A stretch of DNA of 64,000 nt. Source: Stenopsyche tienmushanensis (Eukaryota; Arthropoda; Insecta; Trichoptera; Stenopsychidae). The stretch lies in assembly GCA_008973525.1 (NCBI GenBank), contig WACJ01000549.1, forward strand, positions 1,550,001 through 1,614,000. The letters are read 5' to 3'. Shown here one piece after another: positions 39,361 to 51,210 of the stretch (the stretch's first letter is position 1; each line of letters begins with the position of its first letter). Both the position numbers and the translations under genes were made by a program. The notes under the pieces were generated by a model, which had not been told where the DNA came from, did no database searches, and saw nothing but the letters and a program-made list of their open reading frames with translations.

Positions 39361-41526
39361 TAAAAAAATAAAAAAGATAAAAATGCAACTACAAAAATAA
39401 TTAATTGTAAGATGTCATTTCTTCTTCGGTGTGTTGCATGATCGGATGTTGCAAGACTACGTTTTCTTCCTACAGTTTTACCTTCACGTTATTTTCATTA
39501 GTTTCCTTTCAGACACTTCCGCATATCTTCACGCCCGATTGCGGTTTTACAGTGCATTTTAGATCACGTAATAAAATCGAATCGTTCCCATTGCTCTACG
39601 TGCCTCCAAAGAAACGCCATAAATTGTAAAAATATAATTGAATCCAATGCAATTATTGCCTCATAGTGAAAGATAGTACTTATCAAGTAAATTAGTTTTT
39701 TTTTTCAAACCATCATTTGACAAAAAATGTATGTTGTTAGCATTGAATCAAATGTGATATGACTAGATTAGTTACATTGCCAAAATATAGATTTATTGAG
39801 TAAAAAAATCAAGGGCAACTGGTGGTTTCCGGTCTTTCAAAATTGTTACATCTCCACTGACTCATCTCAATTATGGAATCACAAAAAAAGACATTCGGAT
39901 TTGATCTCTAGGTCGATCAAAGGCATCCTGCACAAAAAACAACATTGCGTCATGGGAGTGCAAACATGACATCATTGCCATCAAATATATCATTCTTTTA
40001 CCAGCATTGCTAAGGACTTGTACCTTTTTTCAAGTCCTAAGATCTCTCAAGATGGCTCAATACAAACAGTCGTGTTGAGTTTCATGCCTGTTATTCATTT
40101 TCATGAAGCTGTCACGATCATCATCGATCTGCAGTTGATATTGGGCCTTGAAAGAATAAATTTACTTTCATTTCGAGCCGATCGTATGACGGCATTGCAA
40201 TGAAGAGTAATGAATGCCACTTTAGCATTTTTTGTATTGACAGCCTCATCAATATTGATTGTTTTAATTTGCAAATAAAGATTGCAGATTGCCTTCGTGC
40301 TTTATAAAAACAACAAAAAAAACATCGATACACATGAATTGGCATTGGAATTACACATATCGACATCATGTATACATTCTTATTGCTCATTCTCCTCTTA
40401 CTCCGGTATGCAATATTTCATTCATTTGTAATAGCGATATCTGAAATGAAGCAGACAATCGAATCAGAAAAATGTGCTTTCAAATTGTATTTATTGAGAA
40501 TAAAAGACTGAATCAGACGTTGATATTTCATTGAAATTCAACGATCTTCATATAGATGGCGAATATCATAAATGTCGACTTAGCTTTTATTTCATGTATC
40601 AAAATATCCCATATAAAACACATTTCCACCATTTATATATCGGTGAAATGATACTTGATATTGCGTCATCTGTATTATCTCTTAAAGTTTTATTTTTCTT
40701 CAGAAGCAACTGAGCATGGATATCTATAACTATAAAGGCATGCTTTCATGAGTTTCAGACATTCTGCTAAAGTACAAACGATCGATTCTCGATGTCTTTT
40801 GACACAAATAGTTTAACAAATCAATGAAATATTGATTTCAATAAACAAATTTGTTTAAATGTTATCATAATAAGACAAGCGCAGAGATCCAAAACTATAA
40901 CATCCAAAACTATCATTATTGCCACACGAATTCAATTCAAAGAAATTAATTTATATCATCTGTATCACATATATACCTCTTCATACACTCGATATTGAAA
41001 TAACAAGACCTTCAAATTTGATTTGTGAACGGTCATCCAGCGTATCACTCAAGTGAAGATATCAAAGAGTTTTTTTTAGATTTTTCTCTCAATTACCATT
41101 ACTAATCGCATTAAGCATGTTTATGCAATTTTATTAAATCGTTCGTTTGGAATGCTTCTGTGGGAACATTTGAAAATTGTTGAATGCTTACTATGTGCGT
41201 TAATTTTCACTCATGCATAAATCGCAGGTATTTAAACTATTGCATACTTTGATTGATACGAGTATGTTGGCCCGATTGATATAAATATGAATGTTGGTAT
41301 AAAGTCACTAATATTCTGTTCTCTAAATTAGATCGGCCCTAAATTTGGTTGCATTTAAGAATCTCAAGATCGACAATATAAAAGGACTCACATTTTTGTT
41401 CTCCGCTCAAAATTATGTTATTCAGAGATCGTCCTTTAAAACCATATCCATGCAACGCAAATACTTCATATATTGATTACATTCCATCTGCATTGTTCAA
41501 ACGAAGTGCTTATGCCTTACAATAAT
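39361..41526. other. Probable intron; no gene seen
   Basis: AT-rich DNA without a recognisable exon, RNA gene or mobile element. Confidence 0.5.
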
Positions 41527-41534
41527 ATAAATAC

Positions 41535-41842
41535 CAGGGTCATAACAAGGGCCCGCCACGGGCGCAACTGGGCTTGGGGCGCAAAACGCAGAATACCAGT
41601 CATGTCAGCGGTCTGAAAAGCGGACCAGTTGGAGACACAGATCATGTAGCCACTCCGTTCTCTTTTAGGCCTTTTTTCTATGATCTGCATAATCACTATG
41701 ATCACAGAAGCTCACTAAGAAGCTAACTTTCATTGGTGGCTTGCGCCAAATGTGGTCACGAACGAGCCTAGACTTTTTCCTCCCCCCCACTATTATAAAT
41801 ATATATTTATGTATCCTAATCCTAATATTTGTTATGGCTCTT
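41535..41842. mobile_element. hAT-type MITE (308 bp) with perfect 8-bp target duplication
   Basis: The left end starts CAGGGTCATAACAAGG. The right end, reverse-complemented, starts AAGAGCCATAAC and matches it at 9 of 12 positions. The octamer ATAAATAC occurs directly on both sides (41527-41534 and 41843-41850), a perfect hAT-length duplication. Inside the left end is GGGCCCGCC, ACGGGCGCAACTGGGC and GGGGCGC, a GC-rich composition I associate with termini of some insect hAT elements. No transposase is visible, so it is non-autonomous. The open frame overlapping it on the minus strand (41517-41705) is not a gene. Confidence 0.8.
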
Positions 41843-41850
41843 ATAAATAC

Positions 41851-44800
41851 CATCCAAGAAGAAGACGAAATTCACTGGTCTCTGGATTTAACACAATAAT
41901 TACATCATCGGGTAAGAAAATTTACAATTTGAGAGGTCAAAACTATTATTGCAAACGTGAACGCAAAAAAACGTCCGGCTACGAACTATCAACGGAAGAA
42001 TGTTAAAGGATTTTAAGCTCTCAATGCGGATTATCAACATAATTCTTAGAATGAGAAAAGTCATTTACAATGTCAAATCGTGCCACATTTAGCTCCAACA
42101 ACAACATGCCATTATAAAATGGACACATTAGATTTTTAATTGAATATATAAGGACTTCATGAATGTCTAACATTGGTATTCACTATGGTTTCTATCAAAA
42201 TCACACTATGATGGTCGACGTTCATTAATATGTGACAAACAACATGATATATAAATAGTTAAAGATGGCCATACTTTGCCAAAAAATTAAGAGTTATAAC
42301 ATCAGCTATTAGAAAATATTGAATACATTGTATACCGACCGTCTTAGTTGAAGGGTTGATCAAAGAAATACTCAAATCTTGTAGATGATCCAAAACCTTG
42401 ATAGTATTTAAATCCTGAAGAGAGGATGTTTATTATTTCTATACTGATAAACGTATCAGAAGCTCACTTCTTAAATTTGCTCGATTCGTTGATGTCATGT
42501 GAAATTGTAGATCGAAAGACTTAAAGGCAGATTGTCTAGTTATCTAGCATATTAAAATTATCGAATATCATTGCAAATTATTTATCAAAATAACTATAAT
42601 CGCAATATTACTTTTGTGGAATTCATGAATTAAAAATGCCATAGACAAAATTTCATCATAAGCAAATTAAACTTGTACAAGGGCAGTCTATTGATGGCTG
42701 GCTTAGACTAAATTTAATAGAATTTATATGGGAATTAAAGTGTATACTATAGTTTCAAGGTAGAATTCGTTTCGGAGATAAAAGTCAATTAATACGTTGC
42801 TGTATAATATCAATATATTTAACAAGTAGAATTTCGAGTTCAATGATGAAGTTTATTTTTTCGGCCATCTTCTTTGTAAATTTATAATACAAGCAAATAT
42901 GCGGACAAAGGAATATCTTAATAAATGAAACTTCATTTAGAATTATGGAGGCTAAGTATGAATAGCTCCCGTCGTGCTAAGCTTATAAATATAAACAAAG
43001 ATGCCTTGATTAATTAAATGCGCCCCGGCTAGTCAATTTAATTTTCAGGACTTTACATTGTAACGCTGAAATTTGCATTTTGTGTCTCGATTCACGTAAT
43101 TTTTGCCACTGAAGCCGCTGAAAAAGTCGTAGACTCGTGGGTTGCTTAGCACGTGATGAATATTTCACAGCCGACTTCAGCCAGACAACAGATGCAACTG
43201 AATGAAACTCGCACGTGCAAAATTTATGCATCCTACGTACACCATTTGCAATTCATTGGGTTTTCGCGCGTTCTGAAAAAAGTGTTAATTTGCAGCATAT
43301 GCACTTTACGAGGCGCGTTTTCAAGTGCGGGGAAATCCCGCTAACTGTTTCGTAACCGAAATAAATTCCAACGGCGGATAAACATTAACGTGACAAACTG
43401 TGACGTTAACTTGTGCGACTTTTGCTGCAGACGCGCTAACCTGACATTTGTTACCTTTTTTACCATTCATTTATTAGCATGTGCGTTAATCTCTATTTAG
43501 GCGCCACATTTGCCATACAAAATACGCCCAAAAGACCAATTTAAAAAAAGCCACTTTTCTTTCATTAATCTGTGAATTTATAGGTCTGAGTTAACTAATG
43601 TCGTATCTTGTGGGTGGAGTATCATATTTTTAACAAAAAATCTACAGCATTATTATCATTGCCATTTTGACCCCTTAATCTACAATATCGCCAGACGAAC
43701 GCTTAAAAAATTCGAACTAAAATTAAGAAGTATTAGCATAAAATAACAAACATTATTGAAACGAAGTCAAGTGTCAAATTTAAACAACATTAGCAATAAT
43801 ACCGTGTATTTTAATTTTTAAAAAATATAACAACATGATCACTATGCTAACTTTCTTATTACTCCATTCATAGTTCTAGACCAATATTACTCTCTCGATC
43901 TAGGGTTTTTGAATAAAATGTTAAATGCAAATGCGCCTTTGTAAATCTTTGTAATCAAATTTGAATTTTACACCTTTGTCTAAATATTGTTATATAATAT
44001 ATATGGAAAATCTGATAAGGTTATTCACACATATTTAGTACATAAGGTCAGAAAAGCAAAATATTTTACCGTCTGCACAATTATAAGATTATATTATTTT
44101 AAAAAAAAACGGGAAGTCATTATAGTCACAAAATACAGGATGTTGTAATATGAAAATTATAAAGACCGTATGAAGTACATTTAGAAACAGACATATGATG
44201 TAAACGAAGTACATCAAAGACGATTCGACTAATTATAATGGAATTATCACAAATTATCAATAATTTTCTGACTGAATTCGTTAAAACGTTAGTTTATTGA
44301 ATATATATATATGGAGTTGAATGTTAGTGATCGCCCAAGCGAGGAATGTGCAGTTATTAATTTCACAACACAAATAGATGAGAAATTGAAAGACACGCTT
44401 TTCAATCGAATCACCCCCTAGGTAGGGACCTCCACAAATAACACCCAATGCTCTTTATTGCATGGATGACAATAAAAGAGGAAGTTGGCGAAATATGTCG
44501 AAAATGGCTTATAAAATCTGTCATTGCAAAAAAAAGGGCTTGTGTATGGAGAGCTTTAAAAATATTCAAACTATATTAATATCAGTGTAATTCGGTAAAT
44601 TGAGGGGGTCATCTCTTGTGTTGGTTTTTTTCATTAAACATAGTGTAAAATACACGGATAAAGTGATTTTCCGATATTCTGGGTCGTTCGGAAGTTACAG
44701 CGTTGAAGAGGCAAAGGTTTGAATCGTGAATTCGATCACTCTATGAGGTGGAGAATCGGACTCTCTTGCATTTCAGTTTCTTGCTTCAACCCTTTTCATA

Positions 44801-44950
44801 CAAACGCTTCTCTATTGTGCACAATAAAGAAGCTTTTATATTCTTTAAACTCATTTCTTGTTTCGAATATAACGGTTAGTTTTGTCTTGACTGAGCATCC
44901 AAATGGTTCAAACTGATTAATCATGTCCGATGATACAAGATCACTAAATT
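41851..44950. other. Probable intron; no gene seen
   Basis: AT-rich DNA with a less AT-rich block at about 43010-43450. No recognisable exon or repeat boundary. Confidence 0.45.
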
Positions 44951-44961
44951 TTACTATTTAG

Positions 44962-45138
44962 CCATTCCTCGACACGCAAACTCGAACGAAATTTAGGCAA
45001 CTTTCTACCACAAATGTTCTACAGACGCAAATCCTCAACATCAAAATTATCCAGCAGGCGGAGACAGTTGGCGCAAATGACGCAAGATTGGAACTAGAAG
45101 AGAACTCAATAATTTCCACTATCATAAGGCACATTTGA
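44962..45138 (+). other. Unrecognised 58-codon open frame after an AG
   Basis: An open stretch with no ATG at its start runs from just after TATTTAG to a TGA at 45136-45138. It reads FLDTQTRTKFRQ, then ILNIKIIQQAETVGANDARL and ELEENSIISTIIRHI. The residue mix (Ala, Asp, Glu, Gln, Thr) looks more like protein than most chance frames here. The upstream AG could be a 3' splice site, which would make this a terminal exon. I do not recognise the family, and chance or a transposon scrap are equally possible. Confidence 0.2.
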
Positions 45139-45693
45139 CTGCAAAACTTAAAAATAATCATTATACCAGGTTATGAAGATTTGTCACGAGATGAAAGTTT
45201 TAATTACAATAGGATGTCAAATTAGCCATGGCTTATCGTTGTAATGAAGCGCATATCTACGACTTCGAATCGGCTTTGCAAATTTTTTATGAAGAAACTG
45301 AAAATTTACCGTATAGAAAAGACATTTTAAAGGCAGATTAAAGGTGATTCAAAATGTTCTTGCTGATAAACTAATTGGAATATTTAAACGCGTTTGCATT
45401 TTTCAAATCGGTTGCCATGATATCTCAAAATTTATTCAATTAATTCCTTGGATATTTGATTGACTTATTCAGTACATAAGTAGATATTTTGCAAACTGGG
45501 ATAATTCTAATTAATCAATGCGTTTATTTTTTTCATGTAAAAAAAGTCGTAAAAAACACCTAAATTCACAAAAAAATGTTCAAAAAATTCACCTTTCAAT
45601 ATTTTTAGTATGAAAATTAGTTCATACTTTATAGATTAAAATGCCGTTTAATTTATTTAAAAACAAAGAAAAAGACTATTTTCGATTATGGAT

Positions 45694-46731
45694 TAGGGAT
45701 TCCAATCCGGATATTCGGATATTCGCTATCCGGATATATTCGCCAGTTTTCAAACTATTCCATATTCGGATATTTGGGAAAATATCCGAATAGTATTCGT
45801 AACGATTTTTGCCCGGTTGACACATGTCTGGAATAACGATTTTCGCAATTTATGAACGTAAAATTGGAGTTAAACCATCGCTAAAACACACAATTATTAT
45901 TGTTTTGAATCAATGACATTGATTGTTGACAGTAGCGTTATCTGCCTCATTTCTATTCTCAGAGAAGTTTGAGAGTTTTTGACTCGCTTCAGGTTGTTTT
46001 CGTTTTGATGAGTTTCGTCGATGTGAAATAAGATTTGAAGTGTCCACGAAAACGGTATGCATAGACTTATCTGGCGCAAAAAGCAAGTATTATCTGCTGA
46101 TTCATGACGGGATTTGACGGCTGTGTACGTCAAAGTGTTAATATAATATTTTACCAAATCAACGAAAGATCACACGAATACTGGGGTTTTCACTACCTGA
46201 GTGAAACCATTACTTAGGGATATTGTTTTTTTGCCTTCCCCGAGCTCTGATGCTAAGAATATCTTATATGGTGTGGAAATAACACCTCATTCTCTTTCAA
46301 TTTCAAAATTGCATCATGAAATGCAAAGCTCAATTTTGTTTCTCACGAAAACGAATAAATATGACAGTACAAATAACCTGAAAACAGATTTCAAATATTT
46401 AGATAAATATAGAAAGATAGAAAAGTTGGACGTGTTGTTTAATACACTTCTAACAATAAAACCAACGTATACAGCTACTGAACGAGCATTTTCAAAGGCA
46501 GGACAAACTAAAACTAAATTAAGAACAAACAACAAACATTTAATGCTCTGTTATATTTAAAATATGAATTTTCAAGTTTCAATAAATGATAAAAATACGC
46601 TCGTTTTCAAAGGTAATGTTCGTTATTTTCATACTTCAAAAACTATTCGGATATCCGAATATATCCGGATAGTGCATATTTTACTATCCGATATTCGAAT
46701 AGTTGATAATGACGAATAATTGTAATCCCTA
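45694..46731 (+). mobile_element. hAT relic (1038 bp) with perfect 8-bp target duplication
   Basis: The ends are TAGGGATTCCAATCC (left) and TAGGGATTACAATTA (right, reverse complement), 12 of the first 13 bases identical. The octamer TTATGGAT flanks both sides exactly (45686-45693 and 46732-46739). The subterminal regions carry many copies of GGATATTCG/CGAATATCC-type words (45707-45798 and 46643-46702). It carries a transposase C-terminal relic on the plus strand. Intact hAT elements of this kind are normally 2.5-4 kb, so most of the coding region has been deleted. Confidence 0.92.
46201..46560 (+). pseudogene. hAT transposase, C-terminal (hATC) relic
   Basis: The frame is open from just after a TGA (46198-46200) to TAA and begins with GTG, so no real start codon is present. 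Its last third holds the hATC motif LFNTLLTIKPTYTATERAFS, then KTKLRTNNKHLMLC. This corresponds to L-L-T-I-x-P-T-S-V-E-A-E-R-A-F-S...T-K-x-R-x-x in BED-type hATs, but the SVEAE stretch has changed to YTATE and the C-terminal D-A-L-x-F-L-R is lost. The first 70 or so residues are not recognisable. It is a decayed domestication-free remnant inside the element at 45694-46731. Confidence 0.8.
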
Positions 46732-46739
46732 TTATGGAT

Positions 46740-48005
46740 GTCTAAGTTGCCGTGTATTTAAACAATGAGAAATGATTTCCTTCTGAAAAAAATGTAAAAT
46801 ATGAGTAAATATATGGTAAAAAATTCATGTATGTTTTTGTATGTTTATTCAATTCAGTCAAAAAAAGTCTCAGTTTTGGGTTACTTTTTACGCGTAAGTA
46901 GTCAATTATCGCGTAAATACAACAACACATATCGATAGTCAAATTATGCTAAGTTGAATATTTTCATTTTTTATTAGCAATTTGGACTAGATTTGTAACC
47001 AATTAATATGATTAAATGATTTTTAATTAAATAAAATTTGTTTTTGATTTGCCAATTTGTTCGACATTTTTACCTACATCGAGATAACAATATTTCAATG
47101 TTAATGATTCATACATTGTTCTCTGTCAAAGTATACCTTAACTGTCTCATTCCGAATAGTTCGACAAAAGTATCTTTGTTTTCAACATCTTGACAGTTTT
47201 TACTGAATTGTCTTAACAAAAAATTAACAGTTTTTTTTCCTTATTTACATATCTATTTGGTGTTGGGTTTTTGTCGAGCTCACGATGTTTTTTTAAAAAA
47301 ACCTTTAAAAACGAAACGGAATGACTAACCCGAAAAGCGTCAAGAAGAACAGTCTGTATAATTGTCGGTACCGTTAACATCTTGCGCCAGCCATTTACGT
47401 AATGTATCATAATAAAGTCTTACAGTCGCGGTTGCTCAGTCACAAGTCGCAGAAAGCAATTATTTGCGACAATGTTCTTCGCTTTGAGCAAAAGAAAAGC
47501 AATGAGACGTTGTCTCAAAACGGTTTTATTAAAGCCCGAATGTCGCCGTCAAATGCGGAATCTGAATTAAACGCCTTGTTCATTATACTAAATACGGTAT
47601 CATTACGCCGTTATTTTAACATGGAACTAATTGCCTCAAAATGACAATAATAGCTACAAATGTATACAATTAAAAGCGATAAATGTGGATTTATACACAT
47701 GACTTTTGAATGATGTTAATCAAGTTTTTTACGAGTTGTTAACTCTTCAAGAGACGAGATAATTTACGTCTAATTTACTAAAAAGAAGCAATGGCTATCA
47801 CGGTCATTGGATTGAGCAAATGTGGTATAGTAGCATAGTTCCTCGATTATCATTATAAAGTCTCCGTTTTAAATGCAGGTTTTGAAATAAATTTTCATCA
47901 TATCAACACGTTTGGAAGATTGGAAATATTCATATTTCTAATCGATTATAAGTCTTACAAAATGAATATCGGAAAGATTAATAATATTGGGTTTTATGCA
48001 ACTTA
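46740..48005. other. Probable intron; no gene seen
   Basis: AT-rich DNA without a recognised exon. A less AT-rich stretch at 47400-47600 has an 80-codon open frame on the plus strand that I cannot assign to a family. Confidence 0.45.
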
Positions 48006-48009
48006 TTAG

Positions 48010-48480
48010 CAATATTTATAAATGTAATTCAGTCTCAGGTCATAACGATGTCGCAGTAGACCTTCAATTACTCCCGTGTGATCTCAAAAACTGGCTCAAG
48101 AAGTGGTTTAAAAATGTCAATGAAAGTAAATCAATGCATTTTACCTTCACCAATAAAAAAGATATCTATCTTCCAGTTTACCTCAACGAATGGACATTAC
48201 CACAAGCCAACTAAATCAGACACCTCAACATACAGATGCTAAATATGAAAAACGCATATAAAACGGGATCTGAATTATAAAACAATGTAATAAAAAACAT
48301 CCTAAAGAAAACTAGGAATGCAAAAGATACATCTCTGGAGTAGCACATCGATCTTCAATATAATTAAATGCTTTCGGTCCAAAGTACTGTTTAAAATTGA
48401 TATTGATATATGACAAACGATATGATACACAAAGTAAAGCGTTTAGCGACTCACAAATATGATAAAAGGGTAGAGTCTTA
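48010..48480 (+). pseudogene. Jockey-like LINE reverse transcriptase, C-terminal relic
   Basis: Three in-order blocks match the C-terminal part of Jockey-clade non-LTR reverse transcriptases. Block 1: LKNWLKKWFKNVNESKSMHF, TFTNKK and LPVYLNEWTLPQ (to about 48210), like L-x-x-W-x-x-K-W-x-x-K-x-N-x-x-K-S-x-x-x-T-F-T...P-x-x-L-N-x-x-x-x-P-Q. A TAA follows, then IRHLNIQM in the place of the usual KYLGI-H. Block 2, in another frame: LWSSTSIFNIIKCFRSKVL (48333-48391), like L-W-G-x-x-S-x-x-N-I-x-x-x-x-x-x-Q-S-K-x-L. Block 3, shifted again: TNDMIH (about 48413-48430), like N-D-x-I-H. Stops, frameshifts and a deletion between blocks make it dead. The catalytic region lies upstream and was not found, consistent with 5' truncation of LINE copies. 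Confidence 0.75.
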
Positions 48481-48647
48481 AAAGAATATTTAGTACTCAC
48501 TAAATCCATTTCAAAGAACAGATTAGTAAGACAAAAAAGTCTCGATCCTCAATCATAGATCCTCATCTATATGAAAATATTTATTGAAATAATTTCATCC
48601 TCATTTAACTATATGTGGAAGGCAATGAGAAATCAAAATATGAAAAT

Positions 48648-48716
48648 CCCTGGAAAAATTCCCCATGGGAATCGCTTGTGTTTAATAGCGGATATGGCAC
48701 ATTAAGAAAAATAATC
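48648..48716. repeat. Low-copy repeat B, copy 2
   Basis: Counterpart of 39231-39299 in the same orientation, with a shared GCTT, TAATAG and GGATATGGCACATT order. Type unknown. Confidence 0.5.
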
Positions 48717-51049
48717 ATTAGTGGATGATGAATGGGCTTAAAATTATTCGAATTTAGTATCAAAATATTTAGGATATAATGATAAGATGAAATAGTTCCC
48801 ATTTAGATTTTAAAAAAATATTTAAATGGAAAAATGTCTTACGCTGTAGCTAAGCCACGATCATTTAAATATTTTGCTACAAAAATTATCTGCTATAAAT
48901 GAAGAATTAAAAATATACTCGTTTTAATGTCCGTATAATTTTTCATTAGGGACACTTTTTCGCAACATTCTTAATGTCATTAAGAATACTCTCCCCATCT
49001 GGAGAACTTGAATATTTAAAGTAAAGAACAGCCGTAATCAGCATAAGACATTTTTAATAAGCGCGGAGATATTTCAAAGAGGAAAATTATATCTGCAATC
49101 GTCCAGTTGAAGGCGGAAAATTCCACTTTATTAAATAAACTGTCTCGAGTAGTTTCTTTGTGAATTTAACCGTTAGACAATTTGCTCAGTTATTCTGCAA
49201 AACAAGTAGAAAATTTATAAAAGCTTCTTTACAGCCGGTAGCAATTTTTCGGGCATAAAAATCCCATTATGCTATATGAAGTGCTCGGCGTTAATAACGC
49301 GAAATTGACGACACACGAGCTCTCGTTAATTTACTTACGTAAAGCCAAACAGAATGGACGTCTTATATGAGATTTTTAATAGAAAAAACTCTTAGATAAT
49401 CTTGAAATATCCACATGAAATTCATTTTGGCTTATATGCATTGTTTGTATTAATATTTTGATAATTTCTCTGGGAAAAGTTCCAAATCAAAAAATAACTC
49501 TCTCTTCGCACCAATGAAATTAATCTATTCACGAGATTATGCAAGAAAAGTGAACTTTGGCCATTATGAAAAAAATAGTACTGATATAATTGTGTACGCA
49601 AAAATGGTAATCGGTTACACCTTGTACACCGGTTCATTATTATTTACTTTCGAACAATGAAACTGTGTCGTAAGAACGAATCTCGCCACTGATCTTAATT
49701 CCCATACATGAATTATTTATACGCCAGATGTTTGAGAAGGCCTTTATTATTTATGTACAAAGGTTCATACTTTGCTCACAAAAAAGATATATCAAATGTT
49801 TTTGCTTTTTTCTTGCCGAAATCTTATAACGTTCCACTTTAGGACTCGAACGCGCATTACATCTATATGGGAATAAAATTCTATCAATTTTTTTCGACAC
49901 TCATTTTTTACACATGGCTCTGTAACTTTTTGTGTTTGTATATACATACATGAATACGTGCTTTATAAGAGGATAAAAGTATTTCAACAACAAAATAATC
50001 GTTCCAGGAATGAAATATCTTTAGTAAAATCTGTAACAACATCGAGAAAACGAATTGTATTTTTATTAAATATTTATTCTTAAGGTGATATTATATCTTC
50101 ATAAAAGACTTTTCTTTGAATAAAAGATTTTCATGTGGTAGTTTTTCCATTGCCTCAATGTATGTTTAAGTTCGGATAAAATTATTTAAATTAGAAGTTG
50201 GTCTATAAACGAGTGGGGAAATCATCAATATTTCCAAATTATATTTTAATCACTCATCCAAAAAGCAGATTCAAATTAGATTGAGAAGATCAATCGAAAA
50301 TATTTAATTAATACATCTTTGCAAATTTAACCCGAGCTCAGGATTTAACCCACAGTGGGTTAGAGCACCTGTTTGAATATTTCTTGGTCTTACATAATGT
50401 GTTTTTATGACAACCACATAATTTATGATCTGCTTTAAAAATCTGCATTTAACTGTTTGACCTTCCTTAAGATCCAAAGCTAAAAAATAAATTAACGAAG
50501 CATAAACGATTTTACATCCGTATCTAGATGATCAAAGCTTAAGTCATCGATCAAGCAACAAAATACAAACGAACTATAATAAGTGCAAAAATGCATGATT
50601 TTTGGCTTTTTTGTTACATAGTTCATATTGAAAAAAAGCAAATGTCGGTTTCAAAATAAATATTTAAAATGTTTATATCTCCTGAGTAGGAGTTCTAATC
50701 GAATATTCGAATATATTTGCCCTTTTTTAAATTCTCAAGTTAATTGGATATTATTCGTTTTTTATCAAATAATTTAGAAAGTTAAAAAAAATAATGGTAA
50801 AAAGATTTCGTTTACTCTTTTAATAAGTCAACAAATCATTAGACCTCCGAGTAGTGAGCTAATTAAAATCATCATAAACTTAGATGCTATATTCGTATGT
50901 CCACCACTTCTTTCTTTAAAGTTCTTATGACGTACATAAAAGCATGAATCTTGATGTGTCATATCCAATGTCGGATATAGGGGATCTCCATAGGAAATCT
51001 TACTTGGGAAATTACTTTATAATTTTATTAATCGCCTCAGCATTTACTT
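48717..51049. other. Probable intron; no gene seen
   Basis: AT-rich DNA. At 50346-50362 TAACCCAC and GTGGGTTA form a palindrome around one A. The words CAGTGGGTTAGAGCACCTG at 50353-50371 look like the 5' part of a tRNA-derived SINE, but no B-box follows. Confidence 0.4.
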
Positions 51050-51210
51050 TTTCTAATCCAGGAAATCAGGGTAAACCTGGATCGAGACGATCGATCAGAA
51101 ATATTAATACTTCCGATCTCCCAAATTTGTCGGTACGGTAAAAAATAATTGGATCTGGATTTGATTCCCAACCTTTACAACAAGTGTCCAGAATCTAAGC
51201 CACTATACCA
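51050..51210 (-). repeat. SINE-like family copy with tRNA-like head
   Basis: Read on the minus strand from 51210: an A-box-like TGGTATAGTGGCTTAGA (51210-51194), then after 20 nt a B-box-like GGTTGGGAATCAAATCC (51173-51157). The spacing of about 37 nt between box starts is close to tRNA genes. TTGGG and TCCAG can form a 5-bp T-arm around a 7-nt loop. The body follows: CAAATTTGGGAGATCGG, AAGTATTAATATTTC, GATCGATCGTCTCG and the hairpin ATCCAGG, 13-nt loop, CCTGGAT (51082-51056), then an A-rich end. The acceptor stem does not pair well, so this is not a functional tRNA. Confidence 0.6.

Noticed and set aside
49600..49637. Upstream IRSp53 exon ending Val-Tyr-Lys before GTGTAA (minus)
   Set aside because: The preceding residues do not match the family and the donor is weak.
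51194..51210. Functional tRNA gene on the minus strand
   Set aside because: A and B boxes are present but the acceptor stem does not pair and the anticodon arm is not recognisable. It is treated as a SINE head.
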